A stretch of 64,000 bases of DNA from CAVSJR01 sp963728285 (GTDB lineage Bacteria; Actinomycetota; UBA4738; HRBIN12): the NCBI GenBank assembly GCA_963728285.1, contig CAVSJR010000005.1, positions 372,001-436,000 on the forward strand, given 5' to 3'. Position numbers and translations under genes: made by a program. Shown one piece after another: positions 33,362 to 42,581 of this stretch. The first letter of the stretch is position 1. Each line of letters begins with the position of its first letter. The notes under the pieces were generated by a model, which was not told the origin of the DNA, made no database searches, and worked only from the letters and a program-made list of their open reading frames with translations.

Positions 33362-34738
33362 ATGCGTTCCGTAACGACACTCTCGATCTCGGAGCTCCGT
33401 GAGAGTCTGGACGGCCGAGTGATCGCGCCGGAGGACGAAGGGTACGACGAGGCACGCACGGTCTTCTATGGCGGGATCGACCGGCACCCCGCGATCATCG
33501 TACGAGCGGCACACGCGGGCGACGTGTCGCGCATCGTGTCACTCGCGAACGAGACCGGCCTCGAGCTCGCCGTCCGCAGCGGGGGTCACAGCACCGCCGG
33601 TCACAGCGTCACCGAGGGCGGGATCGTCCTCGACCTCCGGGACATGCGTGCGCTCGACATCGACGTCGAGACGCGCACCGCGTGGGCCGAAACGGGACTC
33701 ACCGCCGGCGCCTACACGACGGCGGCCGCAGCCCACGGCCTCGCGACGGGCTTCGGCGACACCGGCTCGGTCGGGATCGGGGGCCTCACGCTGGGTGGTG
33801 GCATCGGCTTCCTGGTCCGCAAGTACGGGCTCACGATCGACGACCTGCTCGCGGCCGACGTCGTGACGGCGGACGGGCAGCTCCTGCACGCCGATGCCGA
33901 GACCCACCCCGACCTGTTCTGGGCGATCCGGGGCGGAGGGGGCAACTTCGGCGTCGCGACGCGATTCCGGTTCCGGCTACACGAGGTGGACACGGTCGTC
34001 GGCGGCCTGTTGTTCCTGCCGGCGACGGCAGGCGTCATCGACGGGTTCATGGTCGAGGCGGCGAACGCGCCCGAGGAGCTCTCGACGATCGCCAACGTGA
34101 TGCCGGCGCCACCGATGCCGTTCCTGCCGGAGGAGACACACGGCAGGCTCGTCATCTTCGCGATGTTGACCTACGCGGGCGACATCGAGGCCGGAGAACG
34201 CGCAGTCGCGCCGTTCCGAGCGCTGGCCACGCCCGTCGCCGACATGGTCAGGCCGATGCGGTACCCCGAGATGTACATGCCCGACGCGGAGGAGTACCAC
34301 CCGACTGCCGTCGGCACGTACGGGGTTCATCGACGCGATCGAGTCCGGCCAGACGCGGGCGATCGTCGATCACCTCGAAGCCTCGACTGCTGCGATGAGT
34401 GTGGTGCAGCTGCGGGTACTCGGTGGGGCGATGGCGCGAGTGCCGGTCGATGCCACCGCGTTTTCTCACCGCACGAAGCCGATCATGGCCACCGTGGCGT
34501 CGATGTACGAACAGCCCGACGATCGAGCCGCAAGCGAAGACTGGGTGGACGACCTCTCGAAGGTCGTGTTCCGAGGTGACCCCGCCACCTACGTCAACTT
34601 CCTCGGCGACGAGGGCGAGGAGCGAATCCACGACGCCTACTCCGATCCGACTTGGAAGCGGCTCGCGGCCATCAAGCGCCGGTACGACCCGTCGAACCTG
34701 TTCCGGCTCAACCAAAACATCCCGCCGGCCGAAGGTTG
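33362..34738 (+). CDS. FAD-binding (BBE-type) oxidoreductase (frameshifted)
   Basis: The repaired length is about 458 residues. The FAD_binding_4 domain has AIIVRAAHAGDVSRIVSLAN, RSGGHSTAGHSVTEGGIVLD (His for 8-alpha-histidyl FAD) and FGDTGSVGIGGLTLGGGIGF, then WAIRGGGGNFGVATRFRFRL. No cysteine sits at the second covalent-attachment position, so attachment is probably through His only. One extra G in the run 34322-34325 breaks the frame; it resumes YGFIDAIESGQTRAIVDHLE and ends with the BBE motif YVNFLGDEGEERIHDAY and RYDPSNLFRLNQNIPP. Substrate unknown (sugars, alkaloid-like or aromatic compounds in this family). Confidence 0.85.
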
Positions 34739-34808
34739 ACCCGTTGGTGCGAGATTCGATGTCGGTTCGTCGATGAGCCCCAGGCACCGTCAGGGTCGAG
34801 CCCGTACG

Positions 34809-35442
34809 TGCTCAAGAGCGCCCGCGGACGGACAGGTAGTGGTGCCAGAGGATCCTCGCTGCCGTCGCTCGGTGCGGCCGCCATGCCTCGGCTCGACGCT
34901 CCAGCTCTCCGAACGTGGGCCGGCTTGAAAGCCCGAACAGCTCGCACGCGGCGACGGCAAGGGCCTGGTCGCCATGAGGCCACACATCGACCCGTCGGAG
35001 GCACATGATCAAGTAGATGTCGGCGGTCCAGCGGCCGACGCCGCGGAATTGCATGAGGCTCGCGCGGACCTCGTCGTCGGGTCGTCGCTTGAGGCTGGTC
35101 GAGATCAAAGCCGTCGATGAACGCGACCGCCAGTTCGCGGGCGTATCCGCCCTTCTGACGGCTGAATCCGATGCCACGCAGGTCGGATTCGGACAGCGCG
35201 AGGAACCGTGGCGGCTCGATGACGCCGTCGAGCGCCGCCTGGAGCCGCTCGAACGCCGCTCGAGCCGACGCCAGCGACACCTGTTGCTCGAGGATCAGGT
35301 GGACGAGCGTGGCGAATGCCGGCTCGCGGGCCCACAGCGGGGGTGGGCCGTAGCGCTGGACCGATGCCGCCAGGTTGGCGTCGGCGCTTGCGAGCCCTTC
35401 GACCGCGTTCAGGAGCGATCGACGGGTCAGCTGAGGAATCAT
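34809..35442 (-). CDS. DNA-3-methyladenine glycosylase II-like (AlkA family), frameshifted
   Basis: The repaired length is about 210 residues. The N-terminal half reads REPAFATLVHLILEQQVSLA and FLALSESDLRGIGFSRQKGG. One extra base at 35097-35098 shifts the frame; it continues SLKRRPDDEVRASLMQFRGV, then the helix-hairpin-helix GVGRWTADIYLIMCLRRVDV, with the family Asp in WPHGDQAL. The end is ATAARILWHHYLSVRGRS. These enzymes excise alkylated purines in base excision repair. It is downstream of the cupin gene on the same strand. The exact 3' end depends on the frame repair. Confidence 0.82.
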
Positions 35443-35523
35443 CGCGGATGCACCATCGACGCGAGACCGGCTGCTCGGATCGTCGGCGGATCGTTGAGGT
35501 CGTGCGAGATGCCGGCAGGCGAG

Positions 35524-35907
35524 TCAGCCGTCGAGAGGCTCAGCATCCGCGGGACCGTCGAACATGCTGACGAACAGGCAGTCCTCGTCGTCGGCGGGGG
35601 CGTGCAGCATCCACTCGCCGGGTGGGAAATGACAGTACGCGCCCGGGCCGATACCGATGTCATCGTTGACCGCGAGTCGGCCCTCGAGCACCACGACCGT
35701 TTGGGCGGCGGTATGCCGATGCACCCGAACCTTGAGGGCGGCCGGGTAGCGGATCAGATAGTGCTCCGCCCCCGAATCCGGATCCCGATACAGGAGTCGA
35801 ACCCCGATCTCCCGATCGTAGATGACGAGCTGCGACCGATGGGTCTCCGCCGAACCGAGCGAGTCGACGATGATCGCGTCGCCGTATTCCCTGGGTGGGT
35901 CGATCAT
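35524..35907 (-). CDS. Cupin-domain protein
   Basis: This single-domain cupin of 127 residues has IRYPAALKVRVHRHTAAQTV as motif 1 (HxH plus downstream residues), VVLEGRLAVNDDIGIGPGAY and CHFPPGEWMLHAPADDEDCL with the motif 2 His. Metal binding is likely and the reaction unknown. The start codon at 35907 lies two bases from a partial tRNA-Lys copy, so its original upstream region may have been replaced by the integration. Confidence 0.8.
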   Translation of the reverse strand: MIDPPREYGDAIIVDSLGSAETHRSQLVIYDREIGVRLLYRDPDSGAEHYLIRYPAALKVRVHRHTAAQTVVVLEGRLAVNDDIGIGPGAYCHFPPGEWMLHAPADDEDCLFVSMFDGPADAEPLDG

Positions 35908-35908
35908 G

Positions 35909-35939
35909 GTGGGCCCCCGGGACTCGAACCTCGAACCTG
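35909..35939 (-). repeat. Partial tRNA-Lys 3' end (T arm and acceptor), candidate att site
   Basis: These 31 bases match the 3' end of the intact tRNA-Lys at 43114-43187 on the same strand, with one base missing in the G run and one substitution. Sequence beyond the T arm diverges (no anticodon arm). It is the outermost of three such copies on the 3' side of that tRNA. Confidence 0.7.
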
Positions 35940-36033
35940 TCGAACTCCAGAGCGTAGTACCACACGACCAGAGTCCAGTCCCGATGACGAGCCGTCCCGG
36001 CGCCGGTACCAGCGCAGCGCTGCATTGGTCATG

Positions 36034-37235
36034 TCAGCCTCCTCGACGCACCGAGTGGAGGCGCATGGGCTGGGAGACGCCCCTCAGGACGAAGGCTCCG
36101 ACCTCTGTGAAGGTCACGTCTCCCGAACCGACGCGGTCCACGACCTCCTGGCTCACGAGCACCTGTCCGGGCTTGGCGTGCTCGGCGATCCTGGCGGCGA
36201 TGTTCACCGTTCGACCGAAGTAGTCGCCCCCCTGGAACACGACGGGCCCCGTGTCCACGCCGACATGAGCCGGCGGCATGGAGGCGGCCGAGATCGCATC
36301 GATCATCTCCAGGGCAGCGAGCACGGCGTCCCTCGGGTTCCGGAAGTGAAGCATCACCCCGTCGCCCAGCCGCTTCACGACCTTGCCCCCGTGGCGCTCC
36401 GCCGGGCGCTGGACCACGGGCGTGAGACGCGCGACCAGCTCCGCCGCGGCCCGGTCGCCGCGCTCCTCGGTGAGCCGGGTGTAGCCGGTGAGGTCGAGGA
36501 AGCAGATCGCGGGGGTCGTCGCAACCTTGCTCCACAATCCGGCGCGATCCAGGGCGTCTTCGACCTCTCCCAGCAGGTTCTCGGTCCACGTGTGCTCTTG
36601 GTTCGCTTGATAGATCGCCAGCAACGCCTGCTCCATCGGGGACGCGAACTCCTGACCCCACTCGGCGGCCGCCTGCAACATCTCGGGTTCGGTCAGTCCG
36701 GATGCGAGCGCAGGCAGCTGGATCTCGGTGCGCCACCAGTACGCTTCCGTCTCCGTGATACGGCGCAGGGCGTCTCCGTACACGCGGAGCCATTGTCCGA
36801 TGACGGCAGGGTCGAGCCCTCGGGTCAGCTGTAGCCGGATGATCGGCACGACCCGGAGCTCGTCGTCGCGCATCCGATCCTCGGGATCGGCTTGGGCGAA
36901 GCCGATCGCCTCCCGCACGACCAAGAGGAGCTCCAGGGGGATGGCTTCCTGCTCGCCAACCTCCCGGAACGACCTTCGGCTCAGGGCCGAGAATCGGTCG
37001 TAGACAGGGAGATCGAGGAACCCGAACGACAGCTCCCGCGCTCGAGCGCCTCGAGCACCACTTCGATCGGGAGACCCGACCGTTCGAGCCCCCGGTAGAG
37101 CCGGGCGCGCCGGGCGTCCCCTTCCGAGAAGTGCCGTCTGTGTGCCGGAACGAGGGCGCCGAAATCGACCAGCCGATCCACGTAGCTGGGGTCGACGCCT
37201 GCTCGCTCCGAGACCTGCTGCCGCGAGATCCCCAC
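36034..37235 (-). CDS. Class III adenylate/guanylate cyclase with N-terminal helical regulatory domain (frameshifted)
   Basis: The repaired length is about 400 residues. The N-terminus (SRQQVSERAGVDPSYVDRLV and DFGALVPAHRRHFSEGDARR) is a MerR-like helix-turn-helix. One base is missing near the CCC at 37035-37037; the frame then runs ELSFGFLDLPVYDRFSALSR and on through a helical region (about 90-210). The cyclase domain has ICFLDLTGYTRLTEERGDRA (metal Asp), KRLGDGVMLHFRNPRDA (second Asp) and GPVVFQGGDYFGRTVNIAAR. It makes cAMP or cGMP; which cannot be decided by eye. It has no membrane span. It is the cargo between two tRNA-Lys fragments. Confidence 0.82.
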
Positions 37236-37650
37236 GACCTCAGTCGACCATGACGACGTCGTGTCGGCACGCCTTTCGTCCTTCGCGTGGGTGGGCGCCG
37301 TTCAAATCGAGGGACTCGAACCCCGAACCTGCGGATTAGGAGTCCGGTGCGAAGGTGCAGGTCGGGGCGTCGTGAGCCTTCTGAGCAGCGAGTTAGCGTC
37401 TCATTTCTTCGCCGCCACAGAGGCAAGGATCGCCGCGCTCGAGAAGAAAGCGCTCAGCTGAGGACTGAAGCACGCCACTGGGCCCCGCCCTAGGGGGATC
37501 GTCGGTCGGGAGACCCTGAGCAAGGCCAAGAGGACGGGCACGTGGCGAGCAGGTGACCAGGCCATCAGGAATCGAGAAGCGTGGTCACGGAGCCGCAGCT
37601 AGGGTAACCGGCAGGACCCACGACGGTCGATGACCAGAGGAGGCGACCAG
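37236..37650. other. Intergenic stretch containing a tRNA-Lys fragment
   Basis: These are about 415 bases. Besides the tRNA-like segment at 37311-37350 I see no gene. The part right of it (37351-37650) contains only short frames without start signals. An AGAGGAGG ribosome site precedes the VOC gene at 37651. Confidence 0.4.
37311..37350 (-). repeat. Partial tRNA (Lys/Arg-like) 3' half, candidate att site
   Basis: These 40 bases run from the T arm through the anticodon loop and match tRNA-Lys(43114-43187) on the same strand with only about two or three differences. One of them changes the anticodon reading from CTT to CCT. The D arm, 5' acceptor strand and the 3' acceptor strand are absent. 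It is therefore a fragment, not a gene. Confidence 0.72.
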
Positions 37651-38060
37651 ATGAAGCCACACGTCAGCGGCATCACGCTCGGGGTCGAGGACGTCGAGCG
37701 GGCCAAGCGGTTCTATAGCGAAGGCCTGGGCTGGCCGGTCGAGATGGACACGCAGGGCTACGTCGCGTTCAGCATCAACAACGGCACGGCGGCGTTCGGC
37801 CTCCTGTCCCGCGAGGGGCTGGCAGGCGCGAACGGCATCTCACCAGAGGGAAGCGGGTTCGGCGGGATCGTCCTGTCGAGTACGTCGTGTCCTCGAACGA
37901 CCGGGTCGATGAAATCCTGGCCCAGGCCGAGGCGGCCGGCGGCAAGGTCGTCGAGCCCGGCCGCGAGAAGTGGGGGAGTTACGGCGGCGGCTTCGCCGAC
38001 CCGGACGGCTACCCGTGGAACGTCGGGGTGGGCGCGGGTGAGCCCATCGCGGCCGAGTAG
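37651..38060 (+). CDS. VOC-family (glyoxalase-like) protein (frameshifted)
   Basis: The repaired length is about 136 residues. The N-terminal module is ITLGVEDVERAKRFYSEGLG and GYVAFSINNGTAAFGLLSRE. Near 37874 one base appears to be missing; the frame resumes VEYVVSSNDRVDEILAQAEA and ends GFADPDGYPWNVGVGAGEP. Two beta-alpha-beta-beta-beta modules make one VOC fold. No metal triad can be assigned with confidence. AGAGGAGGCG precedes the ATG. Confidence 0.82.
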
Positions 38061-38176
38061 CGACCCGGTCGACGTTCTCACGAGGCTCGAGGTCGGAGGG
38101 CCGGCCTCCGGGAAGGAGTGGCCCGTGGGCCGGCCCGTCCGCCCGGCCGATCCTCCGCTGCGGCGACCGGATCACG

Positions 38177-38195
38177 TCGCCTCCGCGGGAGGCGA
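38177..38195. terminator. Hairpin between convergent VOC genes
   Basis: TCGCCTCC and GGAGGCGA form a perfect 8-base-pair stem with a 3-base loop in the 226-base gap between two genes that end facing each other. A bidirectional transcription terminator is likely. There is no T tract, as is common in high-GC genomes. Confidence 0.5.
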
Positions 38196-38286
38196 GGCGT
38201 CGATGAGAAGGTCGGCCCTCCGCCTGTCTGGGTGCTCCGCCACAACGTGGCGTCGTGTCGGTGGGGTGGGCCCTCATCTGGACGCG

Positions 38287-38670
38287 TCACCCGCTGGCGG
38301 GGCGGAACAGCTCGATCGGATTGCCGGATGGATCCTCGAGCAGGATCTGCTTGCCCCCCGGGCCAGTGACGATGTCGTTTCGGAAAGGCACGCCTTCGGC
38401 GCGCAGACGCTCGACCTCGCCCTCGATGTCGTCCACCACGAACTCGACCCGGTTCCAGCCGCCCGGGCCGGGCTTCTTCCCGTCCGGCATCGGCCGCCCT
38501 GCGGAGCTGGACGGCCCGCTGAGCAGCAGGCGGAGGTTGCCACGGTACACGTCTGCGAAGGCCGGCGGCGCGTGCGTCCCGACCGTGAATCCGAAGTGTT
38601 TCGTATAGAAGTCCACTGCGGCATCGACGTCATCCACCATGTACCGCACGTTGACGGTGTCGACCGGCAT
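38287..38670 (-). CDS. VOC-family glyoxalase/bleomycin-resistance-like protein
   Basis: This 127-residue protein reads TVNVRYMVDDVDAAVDFYTK, ADVYRGNLRLLLSGPSSSAG and NRVEFVVDDIEGEVERLRAE, then ILLEDPSGNPIELFRP. It is a complete VOC fold with the typical D-P-x-G-N tail and Glu ligand. It is not closely similar to the VOC gene at 37651, so this is not a simple duplication. The function is open (ring-cleavage dioxygenase, glyoxalase or antibiotic binding). Confidence 0.87.
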   Translation of the reverse strand: MPVDTVNVRYMVDDVDAAVDFYTKHFGFTVGTHAPPAFADVYRGNLRLLLSGPSSSAGRPMPDGKKPGPGGWNRVEFVVDDIEGEVERLRAEGVPFRNDIVTGPGGKQILLEDPSGNPIELFRPASG

Positions 38671-38872
38671 GTCATCTCACCTCCCGGCGGGGGTTCGCCC
38701 GGACGATCGAGCCCGCTGGCCTCGTGCATGCGGTGCTGTGATCCAGCGTGGCATCGTTGTTCTGTACCCCGCGCGCGCCGCTTCGAATCAGCGACCCCGT
38801 CGGTGCCCTAGCCGATCATGTCGATGTCAGACCACCCGGGGCCGATGTGTCACGCGTCAGGCCCTCGGCGTG

Positions 38873-39841
38873 TCATTTCCTCCAGCGCACCGCCGAGAGC
38901 CGGTGCATCCCGGAGAGGCCTTTCAGCTCCGTGTCCGTCGGCGCTTCGAAGTCGAACTCTCCTGAGCTCTCGGTGAGGTCGCGCACCAGCGAGGAGACGA
39001 GGATCTCCGAGCCGCGCGCCTCGGCGGCGATGCGAGCCGCGAGGACGACCGACTTGCCGTAGAAGTCGTCGGCTTCGCGCACCGGCTGGCCTGTGTGCAG
39101 GCCGATCCTCACCCGTAGCTCGTGGTCCTCCGGGTCTCGCTCGGCGAGGGCCAGCTGGATCCCGATTGCGCAGCGGACGGCGTCACGGGCCGACGCGAAG
39201 GCCAGCATGAACCCGTCCCCCTGCGCCTTCACCTCGAACCCGGAGTGCATCGCCGCCTGCGCCCGCACGATCTCGTTGTGCTCCCGCAACAGGGACATCC
39301 ACTCGCGGTCTCCGAGTTGCTCGGTGAGCTGCGTCGACCCCTCGATGTCCGTGAACAGGATCGTCGCGGTGCCGTTCGGGGCCGTCGCGGACGTGAGATC
39401 TGGGCGCGCGTGCTCGACGTCTGCGGCGATCCGGTCGATCGACCCGAGCTCGCGGAACCGTGCGATCGCCGGCCCCTGCACGAAGTCCTCGAGCTCGAAC
39501 AGCTGGCGGACCTCGATCTCTCCGTCCACATCCTTCGGCGAGGGACGGGGAAAGCGCATCGCCCATCCGATCGCCTCCTCCCTGGTGTCGACGCGGATGA
39601 TCGTGAAACCGGCGATCTGCTCTGTTGCCCGCGCGAACGGTCCGTCGATGACGGTCCGAGCGTCGCCCGAGTACCTGATGCGCCAGCCTTCCCGGGTTGG
39701 CCGCAGGCCGGTGGCGTCATACAGCGCCCCCGCCTTCTCAAGCTCCTCGTGGTACTCGACCACATCGTTCAGGATCTCCTCGGTGGGCATGCCGCCCGTC
39801 TCCGACGACTCGGTAGCCTTTACCAGGATCGCGAATCGCAT
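38873..39841 (-). CDS. Fusion protein: YciI-like domain plus class III nucleotide cyclase
   Basis: This protein has 322 residues. Residues 1-105 are a YciI/DGPF domain (MRFAILVKATESSETGGMPT, GDARTVIDGPFARATEQIAG and FTIIRVDTREEAIGWAMRFP). After a linker with FVQGPAIARFRELGSIDRIA comes the cyclase domain: ATILFTDIEGSTQLTEQLGD (metal Asp), VKAQGDGFMLAFASARDAVR (second Asp) and GLHTGQPVREADDFYGKSVV. No membrane span is seen. I chose ATG 39841 as it begins the YciI fold. YciI normally occurs alone or beside ECF sigma factors. Its fusion to a cyclase suggests ligand control of cAMP synthesis, an inference. Confidence 0.87.
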   Translation of the reverse strand: MRFAILVKATESSETGGMPTEEILNDVVEYHEELEKAGALYDATGLRPTREGWRIRYSGDARTVIDGPFARATEQIAGFTIIRVDTREEAIGWAMRFPRPSPKDVDGEIEVRQLFELEDFVQGPAIARFRELGSIDRIAADVEHARPDLTSATAPNGTATILFTDIEGSTQLTEQLGDREWMSLLREHNEIVRAQAAMHSGFEVKAQGDGFMLAFASARDAVRCAIGIQLALAERDPEDHELRVRIGLHTGQPVREADDFYGKSVVLAARIAAEARGSEILVSSLVRDLTESSGEFDFEAPTDTELKGLSGMHRLSAVRWRK

Positions 39842-40323
39842 CTCCCCGTCCCCCGTTCGTTGCGGTAGACGCACCTCGAGCTCGAGAGGCATCGCGGCGG
39901 CCAGCGTCGCTCAAATCCAGCCGTCCTGGACTCGCGAGCGCCGCCTGATACGGCTGTTTCATGACACTGAGTTCCACCAGCACGTCCCACCTCCTGACCA
40001 GAGGCCCGAACGAGATAGGAGATAGATGAAGGCATCAGCTGAAGCCATCGTCAAGGATCAGGCGGGTCAGGTGTCAGGATCAGCCGGAACTCCTCAAGGA
40101 TCAGTGACGCCGGAGTGACGAGTCTCACCCGGAGTACGACACCACAAGTGGTTCACGGGGACCTCGAACCCCGAACCTGTGGATTACGAGTCTCTGTACG
40201 AGACTCTTCCGCAGTCTCGGGAGACGCCACTTCGTCACTTACTCCAACGACCCGCTCACTGTGCAGCGCGCTCCGCCGTCCAGCGCCCGCGACCTCCTCC
40301 GTACATCGGTCGTGCGCCGAACC
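39842..40323. other. Intergenic stretch with a tRNA-Lys fragment
   Basis: About 480 bases contain no supportable ORF. A tRNA-like fragment is at 40156-40191. The sequence around 40020-40110 carries repeated GGATCAG/AAGGATCAG words (about 40055, 40077 and 40097), possibly a short degenerate direct repeat. Confidence 0.4.
40156..40191 (-). repeat. Partial tRNA (Lys-like) 3' half, candidate att site
   Basis: These 36 bases match tRNA-Lys (43114-43187) from the T arm into the anticodon loop on the same strand, with one inserted base and about three substitutions, including the anticodon loop. There is no D arm or 5' end. It is the innermost partial copy on the 3' side of the intact tRNA. Confidence 0.68.
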
Positions 40324-41130
40324 CTAGCCTCGAAAGTCCCTGCAATTGATCCCGCCGCCCAGGCAGCGGGCGACCGTCTCCTCGAGCACCTCCTGATCCC
40401 AGGTGTTCCAGAAATCCGCGTGGAGCGAGCGACCCATCGACGTCCCCATCTGCACGTCCGAGGCGAGGTTGTAGTTGCCGCTCCCGCCGTCACGGATCGG
40501 ATACTTGATGTGGATGGCGAGCCGTGGGAGCCGAGACCCCGATGGGCAGGCCGCGGTGTAGTTGATGTGCGAGGTGTCGTTGGCGTGCGTGAGGACGCCA
40601 TCCCAACAGAAGGGGAAGTTCACGGATGCCGTGAGCCTTCCCGTGTCGCAACTCACCATGGTCGCCGAATGCACGTCATCGACGAACGTTCCGCACGACC
40701 AGAACACCCGGTTGCCGCCGACTGGTGTCCCGACCGTCGCGCCGGCCACCATGCGGAAGTCGGCAGGGAACGGCGACGTTCCCGAGTCGCCCCGGTAGTA
40801 GACGTTCACCCGTCTCGGGCGGATCGCGCGAGTCGGCCCGATGACGGATGGTGTCCAGTAACCGGCCGTGTCCGACAGTGCACGACAGGTCGTCGACGCC
40901 TCGCGCATCGTTGCATACGTGCTGTGTGCGTTCGTCGACTGGTTGCCGAAGAAGTCGTGCATGTGGGACGCGCCGACCTGGCCGGGGTGCACGATGGGAT
41001 CGTCCATGTTCCGATGCGAGAAGGGGCACGTGATGGAGATGACATTGATGCCGGTCCCCGCCGACGCCGTCGGGCGGTGGGCGAACCCGGAAACGGCGAT
41101 CATGGCGACCGCGACGGTCAACGCTTGCAA
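40324..41130 (-). CDS. Secreted DUF1996-like protein
   Basis: This protein has 268 residues. Residues 1-24 are an export signal. The mature part has INVISITCPFSHRNMDDPIV, GQVGASHMHDFFGNQSTNAH, YWTPSVIGPTRAIRPRRVNV and VFWSCGTF, then NFPFCWDGVLTHANDTSHIN and SLHADFWNTWDQEVLEETVA. These are the conserved His/Asp blocks of DUF1996, a secreted family common in fungi and actinobacteria with unknown function. Paired cysteines suggest an oxidising location. Alone in its cassette orientation. Confidence 0.88.
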   Translation of the reverse strand: MQALTVAVAMIAVSGFAHRPTASAGTGINVISITCPFSHRNMDDPIVHPGQVGASHMHDFFGNQSTNAHSTYATMREASTTCRALSDTAGYWTPSVIGPTRAIRPRRVNVYYRGDSGTSPFPADFRMVAGATVGTPVGGNRVFWSCGTFVDDVHSATMVSCDTGRLTASVNFPFCWDGVLTHANDTSHINYTAACPSGSRLPRLAIHIKYPIRDGGSGNYNLASDVQMGTSMGRSLHADFWNTWDQEVLEETVARCLGGGINCRDFRG

Positions 41131-41515
41131 GACGCCGCACGATGCATCCCTCCCCGCCTGATATGTGACGCCTCCGTTCTACACCGTCGGTTCCCCCGAT
41201 GCATCCGCGTGCTGCGGCTCGATCCGTAGGTCGAGTGGCCCTCCCGGCCCGGACTTCCCCACGTGGGGCCACATCGGTGCAGGTCAGAGAGCAAATCGAG
41301 ACTAGGAGCCGGGGAAAGACCGCGGGCTTCCTCCTGCTGTCCCTTCCAAATCCAATAGATGCATGGCGGGGCACTTGTGGCCAAAACGCCAATTGGCTCT
41401 CCGAAGGCGCCAGGAGTGGCCCAAGGGCGATTAGACGCCCCGTAGGCACACGCATTCAGGACACCTTCCCACCGGTCATACGGCTGCTGTAGGGTCGACG
41501 GGGGAGGGAGGAGAC
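41131..41515. other. Intergenic region, nothing recognised
   Basis: About 385 bases lie between divergent secreted-protein genes. Composition drops toward AT in 41280-41420. It includes GGCCAAAACGCCAATTGGC (41389-41407) with a short imperfect symmetry. I cannot assign a riboswitch or RNA gene. Promoters for both flanking genes are expected here. Confidence 0.35.
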
Positions 41516-41959
41516 ATGCGAAAGGTCTTGGTGGCGCTCGTCGTGGGGGTGCTCACGCTCCTGGCGGCACCCGCGCAGGCGAGGGTGGTTGCACAGGTCA
41601 GGCAGCTTTCCACGGACTTCACCCCGAACGGGCTCGGAGTGAGGCTGACCGGGCAGGTGACGTGCGATCCGGCCTATCGGGTGGAATCGACGCGCGCGCT
41701 CTTGGAGCAGCCGCGGCCGGACCTGGGAAACACCACGCGGCGGTCCCGCGTTTTCACCGATCGGGTGGAGTGCATGGGATCACCCGATGGGTTCGTGATT
41801 CGGTTCCATCGACCGACGCCGGATGAATGGATCGAGGGGCCGGCGACGCTGACGCTCTCGGTCTCGGTCTGCCCCGACAGTACGACGACGGAGCAGGAAT
41901 GCGCTCCTTACCGCGTGGTCGCGACCGAGGTAACGCACCACTTCTTAGAGAAGCCGTAA
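41516..41959 (+). CDS. Small secreted protein, unknown function
   Basis: This 147-residue protein has a clear signal peptide (RKVLVALVVGVLTLLAAPAQ, then AR). The mature part is beta-rich with four cysteines (VTCDPAYRVESTRALLEQ, DRVECMGSPDGFVIRFHRP and LTLSVSVCPDSTTTEQECAP). It has an immunoglobulin-like pattern by eye, but no family is recognised. GGAGGGAGGAG precedes the ATG. Confidence 0.75.
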   Translation: MRKVLVALVVGVLTLLAAPAQARVVAQVRQLSTDFTPNGLGVRLTGQVTCDPAYRVESTRALLEQPRPDLGNTTRRSRVFTDRVECMGSPDGFVIRFHRPTPDEWIEGPATLTLSVSVCPDSTTTEQECAPYRVVATEVTHHFLEKP

Positions 41960-41979
41960 CACCTGAGGGGAGGGGGACA

Positions 41980-42259
41980 TGAGGAGTCTCCTGGTAGCGA
42001 TTGCACTCGCAGCGGCGTTGCTGTCGACAACCGTCGCGAACGCCCAGGAGGTTTGCCCCCCTGCATCGGCCATGAGGCGACGATTGTCGCGACGACGTCC
42101 CCAGGAGTCGCTTGTCTTTCTGAAGAAATGAAACCGGTCCTCGCCCTGTCGTCGGGGAAGTGGATTGTCGCCTCCATCATCCTCTGGGCACGCATCATCT
42201 GGTTGAGCTTGGATTCGTCCCGTCGTCGACGTGTCCTTCGTTGGCTGAATGGAAGGTAA
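41980..42259 (+). pseudogene. Remnant of a secreted RTX-type protein (N-terminal part)
   Basis: A signal peptide RSLLVAIALAAALLSTTVAN, then AQEVCPP starts at ATG 41980 with GAGGGGAGGG upstream. The first frame soon becomes Arg-rich and stops; one base over, it reads CIGHEATIVATTSPGVACLS, then unrelated hydrophobic sequence to 42259. GHEATIV is typical of the start of actinobacterial calcium-binding repeat proteins. The matching repeats are missing here and occur instead on the opposite strand at 42582. I read this as a broken gene start. Confidence 0.45.
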
Positions 42260-42581
42260 GCGTTGCTGGGCATAGCACCCGAGTCTCTCCTCGGGCTGCC
42301 GATCACCTCGACGGTCAGGACGGTTCGACACGTGCGTCGGAACGTCCAGGGATGGCATCTACTGCGAGGCAATTCGTCGGCGTGGATGACCAGACTTGGA
42401 TGCTCTCTTCGGTCGCGTCCTAAGGACATGACCACACCGAGGTCTACACCGAGGATGCGTGAACCACACATCGGAGGAGCATCCGGGCGGGGCTATCCTG
42501 CCCGAACCAGGGCGCTCAGTCGAGCGAGGACCGACTGTCTCGCGAATCAGATCCGTCTGGCAGCCGATCGCAGGTCGCCCA
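42260..42581. other. Degraded intergenic region
   Basis: About 320 bases lie between the RTX-like N-terminal remnant and the repeat-containing fragment. No reading frame has coding character. I see no tRNA or hairpin worth annotating. Confidence 0.35.

Noticed and set aside
40055..40110. Repeated GGATCAG words, considered as a CRISPR-like or direct-repeat array
   Set aside because: Only three short, irregularly spaced copies; no uniform repeat or spacer length. No CRISPR array was seen anywhere in the window.
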